7,791 nt of DNA from Candidatus Hydrogenedentota bacterium (GCA_022706165.1 JAKJDA010000130.1:1-7791); one strand, 5' to 3'. Shown: positions 1 through 6,368, counted from the first letter of the stretch. The notes: generated from the letters alone by a model not told the origin. Numbers and translations are program-made.

Positions 1-636
1 GCTGATCGTGACGGGGTTCGGCGATACATCGGCGCGAACGCGGCTTGTCGCGAAGATGCTGGAGCGCATGGATCGCATGGATGTACCCATTGGAACGGGC
101 GTAGCCACCGGCTCCGCTCCGATCCATCAAATGCGCTGGGCGGGAGAATATGAGATGACCCGCTATCCCGGCGTGGTGCATCGCGACGGCGTCGGCGCCA
201 TGATTGACGTTATCCATGCGGAGCCGGGCCCGAATACAATGTATTTCAAGATGTGGCCGCCGCACGGGCCGTGTTCGCGGCGCCCTGGCCTATCACCCTA
301 GCGCCGCTCGATAGTTGCATGCCGGTCGCGCTGAGCGGCAATGACTACAAGAGGGTCGAGAACGCCGCCTCCGAGCGCGCCCGCGTTGTCATCGAGAACT
401 ATGATCTGTGGAGTCGGCGCGGGGAATTCGGGCCGGAGGCGTCGAGCGTTCTTTTCGATTGCGTCGCGGCATACCTTTGCTGGGAAGAATCGTTGTGCGT
501 TATGGAAGACATGCGTCTTGTCATTGATGATGCGGGCTGCACCGTCGAAACTCCCGAGGGCCGGCCTGTGCGTTGCGCTATGAATTGGAAAGATCTGCCC
601 GCGTTCAAGCGATTGCTGATCGAATCTCTGTTGTAA
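1..636 (+). pseudogene. Nucleoside hydrolase, 5'-partial, internally deleted and frameshifted
   Basis: Nucleoside hydrolases cleave the N-glycosidic bond of nucleosides in salvage. Two reading frames each match one part of the family. The first frame (from base 2) gives LIVTGFGDTSARTRLVAKML and then DVPIGTGVATG, the segment about 50 residues into the family. It stays recognisable to AEPGP near base 231 and then turns to nonsense, ending near 301. The second frame picks up at about base 232 with EYNVFQDVAAARAVF, then APWPITLAPLDSC, SSVLFDCVAAYL and a MNWKDLPAF tail, ending with TAA at 636. EYN matches the sugar-binding Glu/Asn region of the family. Between GP and EYN, intact relatives have about 45 residues, including the GPLTN-like loop and a Met-Gly segment; these are missing and the frame changes. 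A GTG at 253 could start a C-terminal piece of 127 aa, but no such free-standing protein is expected. The true N-terminus lies left of the window. An assembly error at about 231 is the main alternative. Confidence 0.8.
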
Positions 637-678
637 TGCACTCGCAGCACAGGCCGGATGCATGCGAAATAAAATGCG

Positions 679-696
679 CTAGAACTTCAGCCGGGC
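679..696 (-). repeat. Near-copy of the argF 3' end (direct repeat, copy 1)
   Basis: On the plus strand this reads CTAGAACTTCAGCCGGGC. It matches 1584-1601 in 17 of 18 bases and in the same orientation. Read on the minus strand it encodes ARLKF followed by TAG, the same last five residues and stop codon as the ornithine carbamoyltransferase gene. The minus-strand frame just upstream (from about 755) reads HRLQGGITLKVSRDGLVARLKF in two runs, loosely alignable with gaps to the OTC tail (NRLHAQKAIMVELM, then DGL, then ARLKF). This could be a decayed duplication or an attachment-type repeat. Confidence 0.5.
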
Positions 697-998
697 AACG
701 AGTCCATCCCTCGAAACTTTGAGAGTAATGCCGCCTTGTAGACGATGTGCTTGAGATTCAATTCAAGGGCATACGGTAAAGAAAGATGACCGGATAGGCT
801 TCGCAGTCTGCAAAAAAATGGCTTGGCCAAGAGTGCCTCCACCAGTGTTCTTGCCGCATGGTGATAGCCCCTCGCAAAACGCAGAAGTCCAATTTTGGTG
901 ATTGGTTGAAACCGGCCGAAAAACTACCACACGGATGTCCGGTGCAGAAAGAAACAGGTCGGCACTCCGTTTGTTGCTTTGTGGCTATCAGGTTCGTT

Positions 999-1019
999 TT
1001 GTGTGCGTCCGCACCACAA
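999..1019. other. Hairpin downstream of hicA
   Basis: TTGTGTGC (999-1006) pairs with GCACcACAA (1011-1019) around the four-base loop GTCC, with one bulged C. It starts 27 bases past the hicA stop in the direction of hicA transcription. On that strand the stem is followed by AAAACG rather than a U run, so it is not a standard intrinsic terminator. It could protect the mRNA end or be a chance structure. Confidence 0.35.
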
Positions 1020-1045
1020 GCGTACCGCCATAAGCTTTTTTCCTG

Positions 1046-1231
1046 TCAAGGCTTTGGAATTCCCAAGTCCTTGCATATCTTGATAACGAGGTTGTCGCGA
1101 ATCTCGGTGTGTCGGGGAAGGGAGGAGCGGCGGTTTTCGACGGGATTTTCCCACCAGGAGTGACATGCGCCTTCACGTACCAAGCGGCAGCCGCATGCCC
1201 GCAGGTGTTCGATAACGTACTGCCGCTTCAC
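1046..1231 (-). CDS. hicA: HicA-family toxin (mRNA interferase)
   Basis: HicA toxins are small double-stranded-RNA-binding-fold ribonucleases that cut mRNA and are neutralised by HicB. This 61-residue protein has the family shape: KRQYVIEHLRACGCRLVREG at the N-terminus, then the catalytic region GACHSWW with His24, then LPRHTEI (38-44), and a C-terminal helix with KICKDLGIP (51-59). The usual motif is G-S/G-x-H; here Cys23 precedes the histidine, an uncommon but tolerable change. The start is a GTG at 1231 that overlaps the hicB stop as GTGA, so translation is probably coupled to hicB and no separate promoter is needed. The length is normal for the family (about 60 aa), so the toxin appears intact. 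Family assignment is firm; activity is inferred. Confidence 0.87.
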   Translation of the reverse strand: MKRQYVIEHLRACGCRLVREGACHSWWENPVENRRSSLPRHTEIRDNLVIKICKDLGIPKP

Positions 1232-1446
1232 AGCGCAATACGTTCCTCGGAATAACCATCATGAGCGAATGCGAGAGCTTCTTCACGGTTCATATCGACG
1301 GCCTCTTCGAGCGCAGACCGGAGATTGGCAATCAATTCTTCACGGGTCTCACCTTGCGAATTGACACCGGGAATCTCCTCGATCCAGCCAATCCACCATG
1401 GCCCATCCTGTTTGATCACCGCTGTGAACGTGCTTCCCGCATTCAT
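1228..1446 (-). CDS. hicB: HicB-family antitoxin, short form
   Basis: HicB binds and blocks HicA. The 72-residue protein carries the HicB N-terminal domain: FTAVIKQDGPWWIGWIEEIPGV (7-28, in parts) followed by SQGETREELIANLRSALEEAV, the typical strand-strand-strand-helix order of this partial RNase H-like fold. It stops soon after (ERIAL), so it lacks the C-terminal ribbon-helix-helix or helix-turn-helix DNA-binding domain of long HicB proteins. Autorepression of the promoter through HicB itself is therefore unlikely; this is inference from length. The ATG at 1446 has a GAGG six bases upstream. It is the first gene of the pair, and its stop codon overlaps the GTG start of hicA. Confidence 0.88.
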   Translation of the reverse strand: MNAGSTFTAVIKQDGPWWIGWIEEIPGVNSQGETREELIANLRSALEEAVDMNREEALAFAHDGYSEERIAL

Positions 1447-1485
1447 TGGCTACCTCGCGTTCGATATGGGTTTTCCGTGGCGTTC

Positions 1486-1515
1486 ACTATGCCACTGCAT
1501 CCAGAGATCTGTCAA
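1486..1515 (-). promoter_or_regulatory. Promoter of hicBA
   Basis: On the minus strand a perfect TTGACA (1515-1510) lies 18 bases from CATAGT (1491-1486, 4 of 6 matches to TATAAT). This predicts a start around 1479 and a leader of about 33 bases before the hicB ATG, with GAGG at 1456-1453. It lies in the 137-base gap after argF, so the pair can be transcribed apart from the arginine genes. Confidence 0.6.
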
Positions 1516-1583
1516 CAGTTTGAATTGCCCTGTTTTTCGCTGCTGCGAACGTACCATTCGGGTCTTGAGAGCAGACCAGCGAT

Positions 1584-1601
1584 CTAGAACTTCAGTCGGG
1601 C
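1584..1601 (-). repeat. argF 3' end repeated at 679 (direct repeat, copy 2)
   Basis: Reads CTAGAACTTCAGTCGGGC on the plus strand and spans the argF stop codon and its last five codons. It differs by one base from 679-696, in the same orientation. The two copies enclose about 890 bases that hold hicBA. Confidence 0.5.
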
Positions 1602-2546
1602 GCGGCGTTTGCGGCTGAGGCCGTCGTCGTCTTTGCGCATGAGTTCGACCATGATGGCTTTTTGGGCGTGGAGGCGGTTTTCGGCTTCGTCGAAGACAAC
1701 GCTCTGGGGCCCGTCCATTACGTCGTCGGTGACTTCGAAGCCGCGTTTGGCGGGCAGACAGTGCATGAAGATGGCGTCGTGCTTGGCCTGGGCCATCAAT
1801 TTGGCGTTGACTTGGTAGGGCGCGAAGATGCGTTTGCGCTTGTCGGATTCTTCTTCCTGCCCCATGCTGATCCATACGTCGGTGTAGATGACATCCGCGT
1901 CTTTCAGGGCAGACTCGATGTCGTGCGTGACGACGATCTCGCCCTTCGCGTGTTGCTGCGCGTAGGCATGGATTTCCTCCTCGACCTCGTAGCCTTTGGG
2001 GCAGGCAAGCGTCACGTTGAGCGGCAGTCGCGCGGCGAAGTTGAACCACGACGCACACACGTTGTTGCCGTCGCCGACGAAGGCTAGTTTGAGGCTGCTG
2101 AAGTCGCCGCCTTTGTGCTCGCGCAGGGTTTGCGCATCGGCCAGCACTTGGCACGGGTGCAGTTTGTCGGTAAGCGCATTGATGACAGGGATGGAGGCGT
2201 GTTCGGCCAGTTCGACCACGGCCTCGTGGCTAAAGGTGCGGGCCATGACGCCGTCGACCCAACGGTCGAGGTTGCGCGCAACGTCGGGCACGGATTCGCG
2301 TTCGCCGAGGCGCGATTGGCTTGAGTCCATCACGATGGCGTGGCCGCCCAACTGAAAAATGCCGGCTTCAAAGGTGACGCGCGTGCGCAAACTGGGCTTT
2401 TCGAAGATCATTGCGAGCGTTTGGCCATCGAGCAAACGGTGGGCAATGCCCTTGCGTTGCCGCCGTTTGAGGTCGTCGGCCAGATCGAGCAGCCCCAGAA
2501 TTTCATCTGCCGTCAGGTCACGCAGGGTCACGAAATCGTGCAGCAT
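1584..2546 (-). CDS. argF: Ornithine carbamoyltransferase
   Basis: Cytoplasmic enzyme that joins carbamoyl phosphate and ornithine to give citrulline in arginine synthesis. The 320-residue length is normal. Motifs in order: the carbamoyl-phosphate loop EKPSLRTR (49-56, with Leu where many have Thr in STRTR), the HPCQ motif (130-133), GDGNNV (158-163) opening the ornithine domain, DVWISMGQE (223-231, the SMG loop that contacts ornithine), and HCLPAKRG (262-269) with the reactive-site Cys263. The SMG loop favours ornithine over N-acetylornithine as substrate. The ATG at 2546 shares its A with the argD stop (TAATG), so translation is likely coupled. The frame stays open far upstream into argD, but that extension is argD read in another frame. 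The C-terminal tail is basic (SRKRRARLKF), and its DNA recurs at 679-696. Confidence 0.96.
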   Translation of the reverse strand: MLHDFVTLRDLTADEILGLLDLADDLKRRQRKGIAHRLLDGQTLAMIFEKPSLRTRVTFEAGIFQLGGHAIVMDSSQSRLGERESVPDVARNLDRWVDGVMARTFSHEAVVELAEHASIPVINALTDKLHPCQVLADAQTLREHKGGDFSSLKLAFVGDGNNVCASWFNFAARLPLNVTLACPKGYEVEEEIHAYAQQHAKGEIVVTHDIESALKDADVIYTDVWISMGQEEESDKRKRIFAPYQVNAKLMAQAKHDAIFMHCLPAKRGFEVTDDVMDGPQSVVFDEAENRLHAQKAIMVELMRKDDDGLSRKRRARLKF

Positions 2547-3733
2547 TATGCCTCTCCCAAGGCGGCATCCAGCGATTCCGCCGCGCGGTTTATTTGTTCT
2601 TTCGTCACGATGAGGGGCGGCACAAAGCGGATGACTCTCGGGCCGGCGGGGCCGCAGATGACGCCGGACTCCAACATGCGCGCGACGATCGGGGCGACAT
2701 CGCGGGTAAGTTCCACGCCTATCATCATGCCGACGCCCCGGACCTGGGCGATGTCGGCGTGTTTTTTGACCAACGCCTTCAGAGAATGAATGAAGTAGGA
2801 TCCTTTCTCGGCGACGTCGTCGAGAAAACCCGGCGTCGTCAGGGTTTTCACCGTGGCGAGCGCCGCCACCGTGCACAAGGGATTGCCGCCGAAGGTCGAG
2901 GCGTGCATGCCCGGGGAAAAACCGGACGATACCTCTTCCGTGCAACCAAGAGCGCCTATGGGGACGCCGTTGCCGAGGGCCTTCGCGACGGTCATGATGT
3001 CCGGCGCGATGCCGGCGTGCTCGTGGGCGAACAACTTGCCCGTGCGGCCAAAGCCGGTCTGGACCTCGTCGAGTATCAGCAGGAGATTGCGCTTGTCACA
3101 GAGTTCGCGGACCGCTTGCAGGTATCCCTGCGAGGGAACTCGCACGCCTCCCTCGCCCTGCACCGCTTCGAGCATGATCGCGCCGACGTCGGGAGTAATG
3201 ATTGATTCAAGGGTTTCCAGATCATCGTAGGGCGCATACATAAAGCCAGGAACGAGCGGTTGAAAGCCTTCCTGGTATTTCGGCTGGGCAGTCGCCGTGA
3301 TGGCCGCAAGCGTTCGCCCGTGAAAGGAATGGTCCATGGTGATGATGGAGGGCTTGTACTGCCCCTTTCGCCACCAATATCTCCGGGCAAGCTTGATGGC
3401 AGCTTCGTTGGCTGTCGCGCCGCAATTGCAGAAGAACCAGCGCTGCGCAAAGGAATGTTTTGCCAACAGCGCCGCCAGTTCGATTTGGGGCTCGATGTAG
3501 TACAAGTTTGAAACGTGCACCAGCTTGCGGGCCTGTTCGCACAGAGCGTCGGTTACTGCGGGATGACAGTGTCCGAGATTCACCACGGCGATGCCCGCGA
3601 AAAAATCGAGGTATTCGCGGCCGTCGGCGTCCCATAATCGAGCGCCCTCGCCCCGGACAAACGCGAGCTTACGGGGGCCGTAGGTGTTGAGAATATGCGT
3701 GTCGCAGAGCGCCTTCATTTCATCCATCGTCAT
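2546..3733 (-). CDS. argD: Acetylornithine aminotransferase
   Basis: PLP-dependent class III aminotransferase that converts N-acetylglutamate 5-semialdehyde to N-acetylornithine, using glutamate as amino donor; many homologues also act on succinyldiaminopimelate. The ATG at 3733 gives 395 residues, the usual length, and has GGTGGAG about nine bases upstream; the frame extends to 3826, but the extra residues match nothing in the family. Visible features: YLDFFAGIAVVNLGHCHP (41-58), the phosphate-binding loop NCGATANE (103-110), FHGRT (137-141), EAVQGEGGV (189-197), LDEVQTGFGRTG (221-232) with Asp222 for the PLP nitrogen, and Lys251 in AKALGNG as the Schiff-base lysine. The phosphate loop is usually NSGAEANE, so Cys and Thr replace Ser and Glu here. 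It lies directly upstream of argF. Confidence 0.95.
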   Translation of the reverse strand: MTMDEMKALCDTHILNTYGPRKLAFVRGEGARLWDADGREYLDFFAGIAVVNLGHCHPAVTDALCEQARKLVHVSNLYYIEPQIELAALLAKHSFAQRWFFCNCGATANEAAIKLARRYWWRKGQYKPSIITMDHSFHGRTLAAITATAQPKYQEGFQPLVPGFMYAPYDDLETLESIITPDVGAIMLEAVQGEGGVRVPSQGYLQAVRELCDKRNLLLILDEVQTGFGRTGKLFAHEHAGIAPDIMTVAKALGNGVPIGALGCTEEVSSGFSPGMHASTFGGNPLCTVAALATVKTLTTPGFLDDVAEKGSYFIHSLKALVKKHADIAQVRGVGMMIGVELTRDVAPIVARMLESGVICGPAGPRVIRFVPPLIVTKEQINRAAESLDAALGEA

Positions 3734-3844
3734 TGCATGCGTCTCCACCCTGTCGCCTTCACGGTTCGCGAATCTTCTCGCGCGCCAATGGCAAACGCCA
3801 TGATATTCCCCCATCCGTATGCGCACGGAAGGCGGACAAAAAAA

Positions 3845-4147
3845 TCAGGCGGCCTCTGTCGATCCGCCCTTCTTGGATTTGGAAGTTGTATCGGCCGGTT
3901 TTGCATCCGTTTGGGCGGCGGGTGTGGCCTCGCCTTTTGTTTTCGCCCCGGACGAGTCCTTTTTGCCTTTGTAATCCGTTTCGTAAAAGCCCGACCCTTT
4001 GAAGATTAGTCCCGCTCCAGTGCCCAGGAGACGCTTTGTGCGGGCGCTTCCACAATTCGCGCATTTCACCTTCGGGCTAGCCGACATGGCATGAAAGACA
4101 TCCGTCACTGATCCGCATTTCTGGCACTCATACGAATAAGTCGGCAT
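3845..4147 (-). CDS. FmdB-family zinc ribbon protein
   Basis: A 100-residue protein starting MPTYSYECQKCG, the hallmark of the FmdB/CxxC regulatory-type zinc ribbon family. Two CxxC pairs (Cys8/Cys11 and Cys29/Cys32) should bind one zinc. The conserved block LIFKGSGFYETDY (47-59) follows, then a Lys/Thr/Ala-rich tail (60-100) that looks disordered. The name comes from a gene linked to formamidase expression in Methylophilus; the molecular role in most bacteria is unknown. The ATG at 4147 has GGAGA nine bases upstream. It stands 111 bases before argD on the same strand and could be co-transcribed, though no functional link to arginine synthesis is evident. Confidence 0.9.
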   Translation of the reverse strand: MPTYSYECQKCGSVTDVFHAMSASPKVKCANCGSARTKRLLGTGAGLIFKGSGFYETDYKGKKDSSGAKTKGEATPAAQTDAKPADTTSKSKKGGSTEAA

Positions 4148-4281
4148 GATGCATATTCTCCGGTTAGCAACCTCAGCGTCTGGTCTAAAATAGCATTGGG
4201 AAAAGAGAAGAGTTTAGCAAACGCGCTGCAGGAAAGCAAAAAGGAAATTCAGACCGGGCCGCGCCGTTCGGAGTGCCGGCG

Positions 4282-4992
4282 TCACTTCTGGTCGGGCGTA
4301 TTGATCTTCTGTCCGTAGTACGCCCCAACGCCGTGCTTCCGGAAAAAATGTTTGTCGAGTAGATGGCGCTCGATGGGAGGCTGCGCGGGCGACAGTGATA
4401 GGACATCAAGCGCCATGCGGGCGATTTCTTCAAGAACTTCCGCGCTTTCCACTGCTTTTTGGGGCGCATCTCCCCATGCAAAGGGTCCATGCTGGGCGAC
4501 AAGAACCGCAGGGACGTGAAGGGGGGCTAGCTCTTTGAAGCGGCGCACAATGACTTCGCCGGTGTTGTGTTCGTACGCGTTGGCGATTTCGGCCTTGGTC
4601 AAGGGATCGGTAATGGGGATTTCGCCGTAAAAATAATCGGCGTGCGTTGTGCCGAAGCAGGGAATCGGGCGGCACGCCTGCGCCCAGACGGTGGCGTAGT
4701 GGCTGTGGGTGTGGACGATGCCGGCGACGCCATCGAATGCCCGGTACAACACGAGGTGCGTGGGGGTGTCGGAGGAGGGCCGGAGAGAACCCTCGACGAC
4801 GTTGCCGTCGAGGTCGACTATGACCATGTGATCGGGCCGCATCGTGTCATAGGCGACGCCGCTGGGCTTGATCGCGACGAGCCCAGAGGCGCGGTCGCAT
4901 CCGCTCGCGTTGCCCCATGTGCCCAGCACCAATCCGCGCCGCACAAGTTCGAGATTGGCCTCGAAGACTTCTTCTTTCAATGATTCCAGCAT
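4282..4992 (-). CDS. araD: L-ribulose-5-phosphate 4-epimerase (class II aldolase family)
   Basis: Interconverts L-ribulose 5-phosphate and D-xylulose 5-phosphate, linking pentose use to the pentose phosphate pathway; zinc-dependent and cytoplasmic. The 236 residues include GNASG (27-31), KPSG (42-45), SSDTPTH (73-79), HTHSHYATVWAQ (94-105), VAQHGPFAWG (165-174) and AYYGQ (224-228). By comparison with E. coli AraD, the zinc ligands are Asp75, His94, His96 and His168, with Asp119 and Tyr226 as the likely catalytic acid-base residues; all are present. The ATG at 4992 has AGAGGG closely upstream. SgbE/UlaF-type epimerases share these motifs, so the exact pathway is open. No arabinose isomerase, kinase or transporter gene is visible nearby. 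It starts 67 bases after the dusB stop on the same strand. Confidence 0.9.
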   Translation of the reverse strand: MLESLKEEVFEANLELVRRGLVLGTWGNASGCDRASGLVAIKPSGVAYDTMRPDHMVIVDLDGNVVEGSLRPSSDTPTHLVLYRAFDGVAGIVHTHSHYATVWAQACRPIPCFGTTHADYFYGEIPITDPLTKAEIANAYEHNTGEVIVRRFKELAPLHVPAVLVAQHGPFAWGDAPQKAVESAEVLEEIARMALDVLSLSPAQPPIERHLLDKHFFRKHGVGAYYGQKINTPDQK

Positions 4993-5059
4993 AGGCCCTC
5001 TTTCAGCAAAAGACTACGGAACTGCTGACGCAGAATCAACGAATTTTCTCAGGAATTTT

Positions 5060-6046
5060 TCACAACTCCACGTTCTCCGGCTCGCTCGACAGTTCATCCT
5101 CGTATCGGCGCAGCCGCGCGATGATCTCTTCTGGGTCCGTCATGCGCACGAGTTCGGCGCGAAGTTTTGCGACGTTGCGCATGCCGCGGAAGTAACCCTG
5201 GTAATGCTTGCGGAACTCGATGATGCCGCGTTCTTGGCCCTTGTAGTCGATGGACAGGAGTAGGTGCTTGATGCACAGCACGACGCGTTCGGACAAGGTC
5301 GCCTCGGGGAGCAGTTCGCCGGTCGCCATGTAATGCTTGGCTTGCCGGAATATCCACGGGTTGTAGATCGCGCCGCGCCCGATCATCACGCCGTCGCAGC
5401 CGGTCTCGAACATCCGCTTCACGTCCTCGGGGGAGTTGATGTCACCGTTGCCGATGATGGGGATGGACACCGTCTGCTTGAGTTTTTCGAGCCACGACCA
5501 GTCCGCCGCGCCGCTATGCCCTTGACTCCGCGTGCGACAGTGCACTGAAAGCGCCTGGACGCCAAGTTGCTCGACCATGCGCGCGACGTCGAGGATCACG
5601 ATGTTGTCCTGATCCCAGCCGATGCGCGTCTTGACGGTCACGGGCAGCTTCGTGCCGCTAAGGACGGCGCGGACGACAGCCTCGAACTTGGCGAGGTTTT
5701 TGAGCAGCCCCGCGCCGGACTCGCGCCGGACCACCTTGCGCACCCAACAGCCGCAGTTGACGTCAATGAAGTCCGGGCAGGCCTCTTCGGCGACCCGCGC
5801 CGCCTCGTCCATTGGTTCCTCGACGCCGCCGAAGATTTGCACGGCAATCGGTCGCTCGATGTCCGTCACGCGTATCTTGCGCGTAGTCGACGCGACATCC
5901 CGGACCAATGCCGAACTGCTCGCAAACTCCGTGTACAACAGGTCCACGCCCAGCTCTTTACAAATGAGCCGGAACGATACGTCCGTAACGTCTTCCATCG
6001 GCGCCAACGCCAACGGTTTTTCGAGTTCAATCGCTCCAATTCGCAT
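5060..6046 (-). CDS. dusB: tRNA-dihydrouridine synthase (DusB type)
   Basis: Flavin-dependent enzyme that reduces uridines in tRNA to dihydrouridine using NADPH. From the ATG at 6046 it has 328 residues, the family norm. It opens with IELEKPLALAPMEDVTDVSFR (7-27, in parts; FMN barrel start), then the catalytic region DVNCGCWVRKV (95-105) with Cys100 as the general acid, VTVKTRIGW (136-144), SVHCRTRSQG (167-176), PIIGNGDI (196-203) and GRGAIYNPWIF (223-233). A helical C-terminal domain (about 250-320) should hold the tRNA. The usual NCGCP has Trp101 in place of Pro. Only a weak GGGCGA precedes the start. The frame is open to 6229, but the 61 extra residues are unlike the family. It is divergent from the exported-protein gene at 6369. 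Confidence 0.93.
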   Translation of the reverse strand: MRIGAIELEKPLALAPMEDVTDVSFRLICKELGVDLLYTEFASSSALVRDVASTTRKIRVTDIERPIAVQIFGGVEEPMDEAARVAEEACPDFIDVNCGCWVRKVVRRESGAGLLKNLAKFEAVVRAVLSGTKLPVTVKTRIGWDQDNIVILDVARMVEQLGVQALSVHCRTRSQGHSGAADWSWLEKLKQTVSIPIIGNGDINSPEDVKRMFETGCDGVMIGRGAIYNPWIFRQAKHYMATGELLPEATLSERVVLCIKHLLLSIDYKGQERGIIEFRKHYQGYFRGMRNVAKLRAELVRMTDPEEIIARLRRYEDELSSEPENVEL

Positions 6047-6238
6047 GAGATATCGCCCAATCGTTGCCCAAGTAAACCATGAACATGCCTTACCCAGGCA
6101 GGGGAATGCAAACGTCATGTACCGGGCGCGACAAATCTGCGTCTTACAACAAGTGGCCGAGGTTTGAGGTGGATTTCCTGGCGCGGCAACGAAGACAAGA
6201 GCCGCTGCCCATGATTCACGAGAAAGCAAAATCGGAAC
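6047..6238. other. Divergent intergenic region, dusB side
   Basis: This is the dusB-proximal part of a 322-base gap between dusB and the exported-protein gene. It should hold the dusB promoter, but I could not pick a convincing -35/-10 pair on the minus strand. A plus-strand frame (6079-6282) runs into the promoter and palindrome region and shows no protein-like signal. The remainder of the gap is annotated separately. Confidence 0.4.
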
Positions 6239-6267
6239 TTGACATATTCGCTTCGTTAGTATCTAGT
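6239..6267 (+). promoter_or_regulatory. Promoter of the exported-protein gene
   Basis: A perfect TTGACA (6239-6244) stands 17 bases from TCTAGT (6262-6267, 4 of 6 matches to TATAAT). The predicted start is near 6274, giving a leader of about 95 bases. The -10 element lies inside the palindrome at 6261-6284, so a protein bound there would block RNA polymerase. Confidence 0.6.
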
Positions 6268-6284
6268 TCATATATGAACTAGAT
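6261..6284. promoter_or_regulatory. Perfect 24-base palindrome, likely repressor operator
   Basis: The half-site ATCTAGTTCATA is followed at once by its exact reverse complement, with no spacer, giving 12 perfect base pairs. It covers the -10 element and the predicted transcription start, the classic place for a dimeric repressor. Its size and symmetry suit a winged-helix or TetR-like dimer, but I cannot name the family, and no regulator gene of that kind lies in this window. Without a loop it is better read as a DNA operator than as an RNA hairpin. Confidence 0.6.
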
Positions 6285-6285
6285 G

Positions 6286-6327
6286 GGCGTCCTCTGAGTT
6301 TCTCCCGTGGCTAAATCAGAAGACGCC
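6286..6327 (+). other. Leader hairpin upstream of the exported-protein gene
   Basis: GGCGTCcTCTGA (6286-6297) pairs with TCAGAaGACGCC (6316-6327), a 12-pair stem with a single C-A mismatch and an 18-base loop. It begins two bases after the palindrome and ends 27 bases before the AAGGAG ribosome binding site, so it would lie in the mRNA leader. There is no U run after it, so it is not a simple terminator. It may stabilise the transcript or have a regulatory role; no known riboswitch is recognised. Confidence 0.45.
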
Positions 6328-6368
6328 GCCAGAGTGGGTGGCACACACCAAAAGAAGGAGTGCCAACA

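Larger units (their letters stand above)
637..1045. other. Gene-poor stretch between the nucleoside hydrolase remnant and hicA
   Basis: I see no credible gene here. A minus-strand frame is open for 78 codons (690-923) with no ATG; a GTG at 842 would give 51 residues without a recognisable motif or a clear ribosome binding site. A plus-strand frame from 858 runs antisense through hicA and looks spurious. The stretch holds a near-copy of the argF 3' end (679-696) and a hairpin (999-1019). It looks poorer in G+C than the flanking metabolic genes, which suits an insertion scar or decayed DNA, but I did not compute composition. Confidence 0.5.

Noticed and set aside
253..636. Independent 127-residue gene starting at GTG 253
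   Set aside because: Its sequence is the C-terminal part of a nucleoside hydrolase and the matching N-terminal part lies just upstream in another frame, so a broken gene explains it better.
690..923. Minus-strand frame open for 78 codons (GTG at 842, 51 residues)
   Set aside because: There is no ATG, no convincing ribosome binding site and no recognised motif; an open frame of this size is expected by chance. Kept only as part of the gene-poor stretch.
858..1163. Plus-strand open frame of 101 codons
   Set aside because: It runs antisense through most of hicA, has no recognisable domain and no clear ribosome binding site; HicA on the other strand is a strong family match.
1548..1572. Small inverted repeats after argF as a terminator (for example GGTCT with AGACC)
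   Set aside because: Stems of five pairs without a following U run on the transcribed strand; not enough to call a terminator.
1662..2087. Long plus-strand open frames inside argF, argD, araD and dusB
   Set aside because: They are shadows on the opposite strand of well-supported genes in GC-rich DNA and contain no family motifs.
2547..2945. N-terminal extension of the argF frame
   Set aside because: The extension overlaps argD fully, is rich in Arg/Gly/His as out-of-frame GC-rich DNA usually is, and the normal OTC N-terminus starts at 2546.
6047..6229. N-terminal extension of dusB by 61 residues
   Set aside because: The residues do not resemble the family; the usual DusB start (MRIGAIELEKPLALAPM) fits at 6046.
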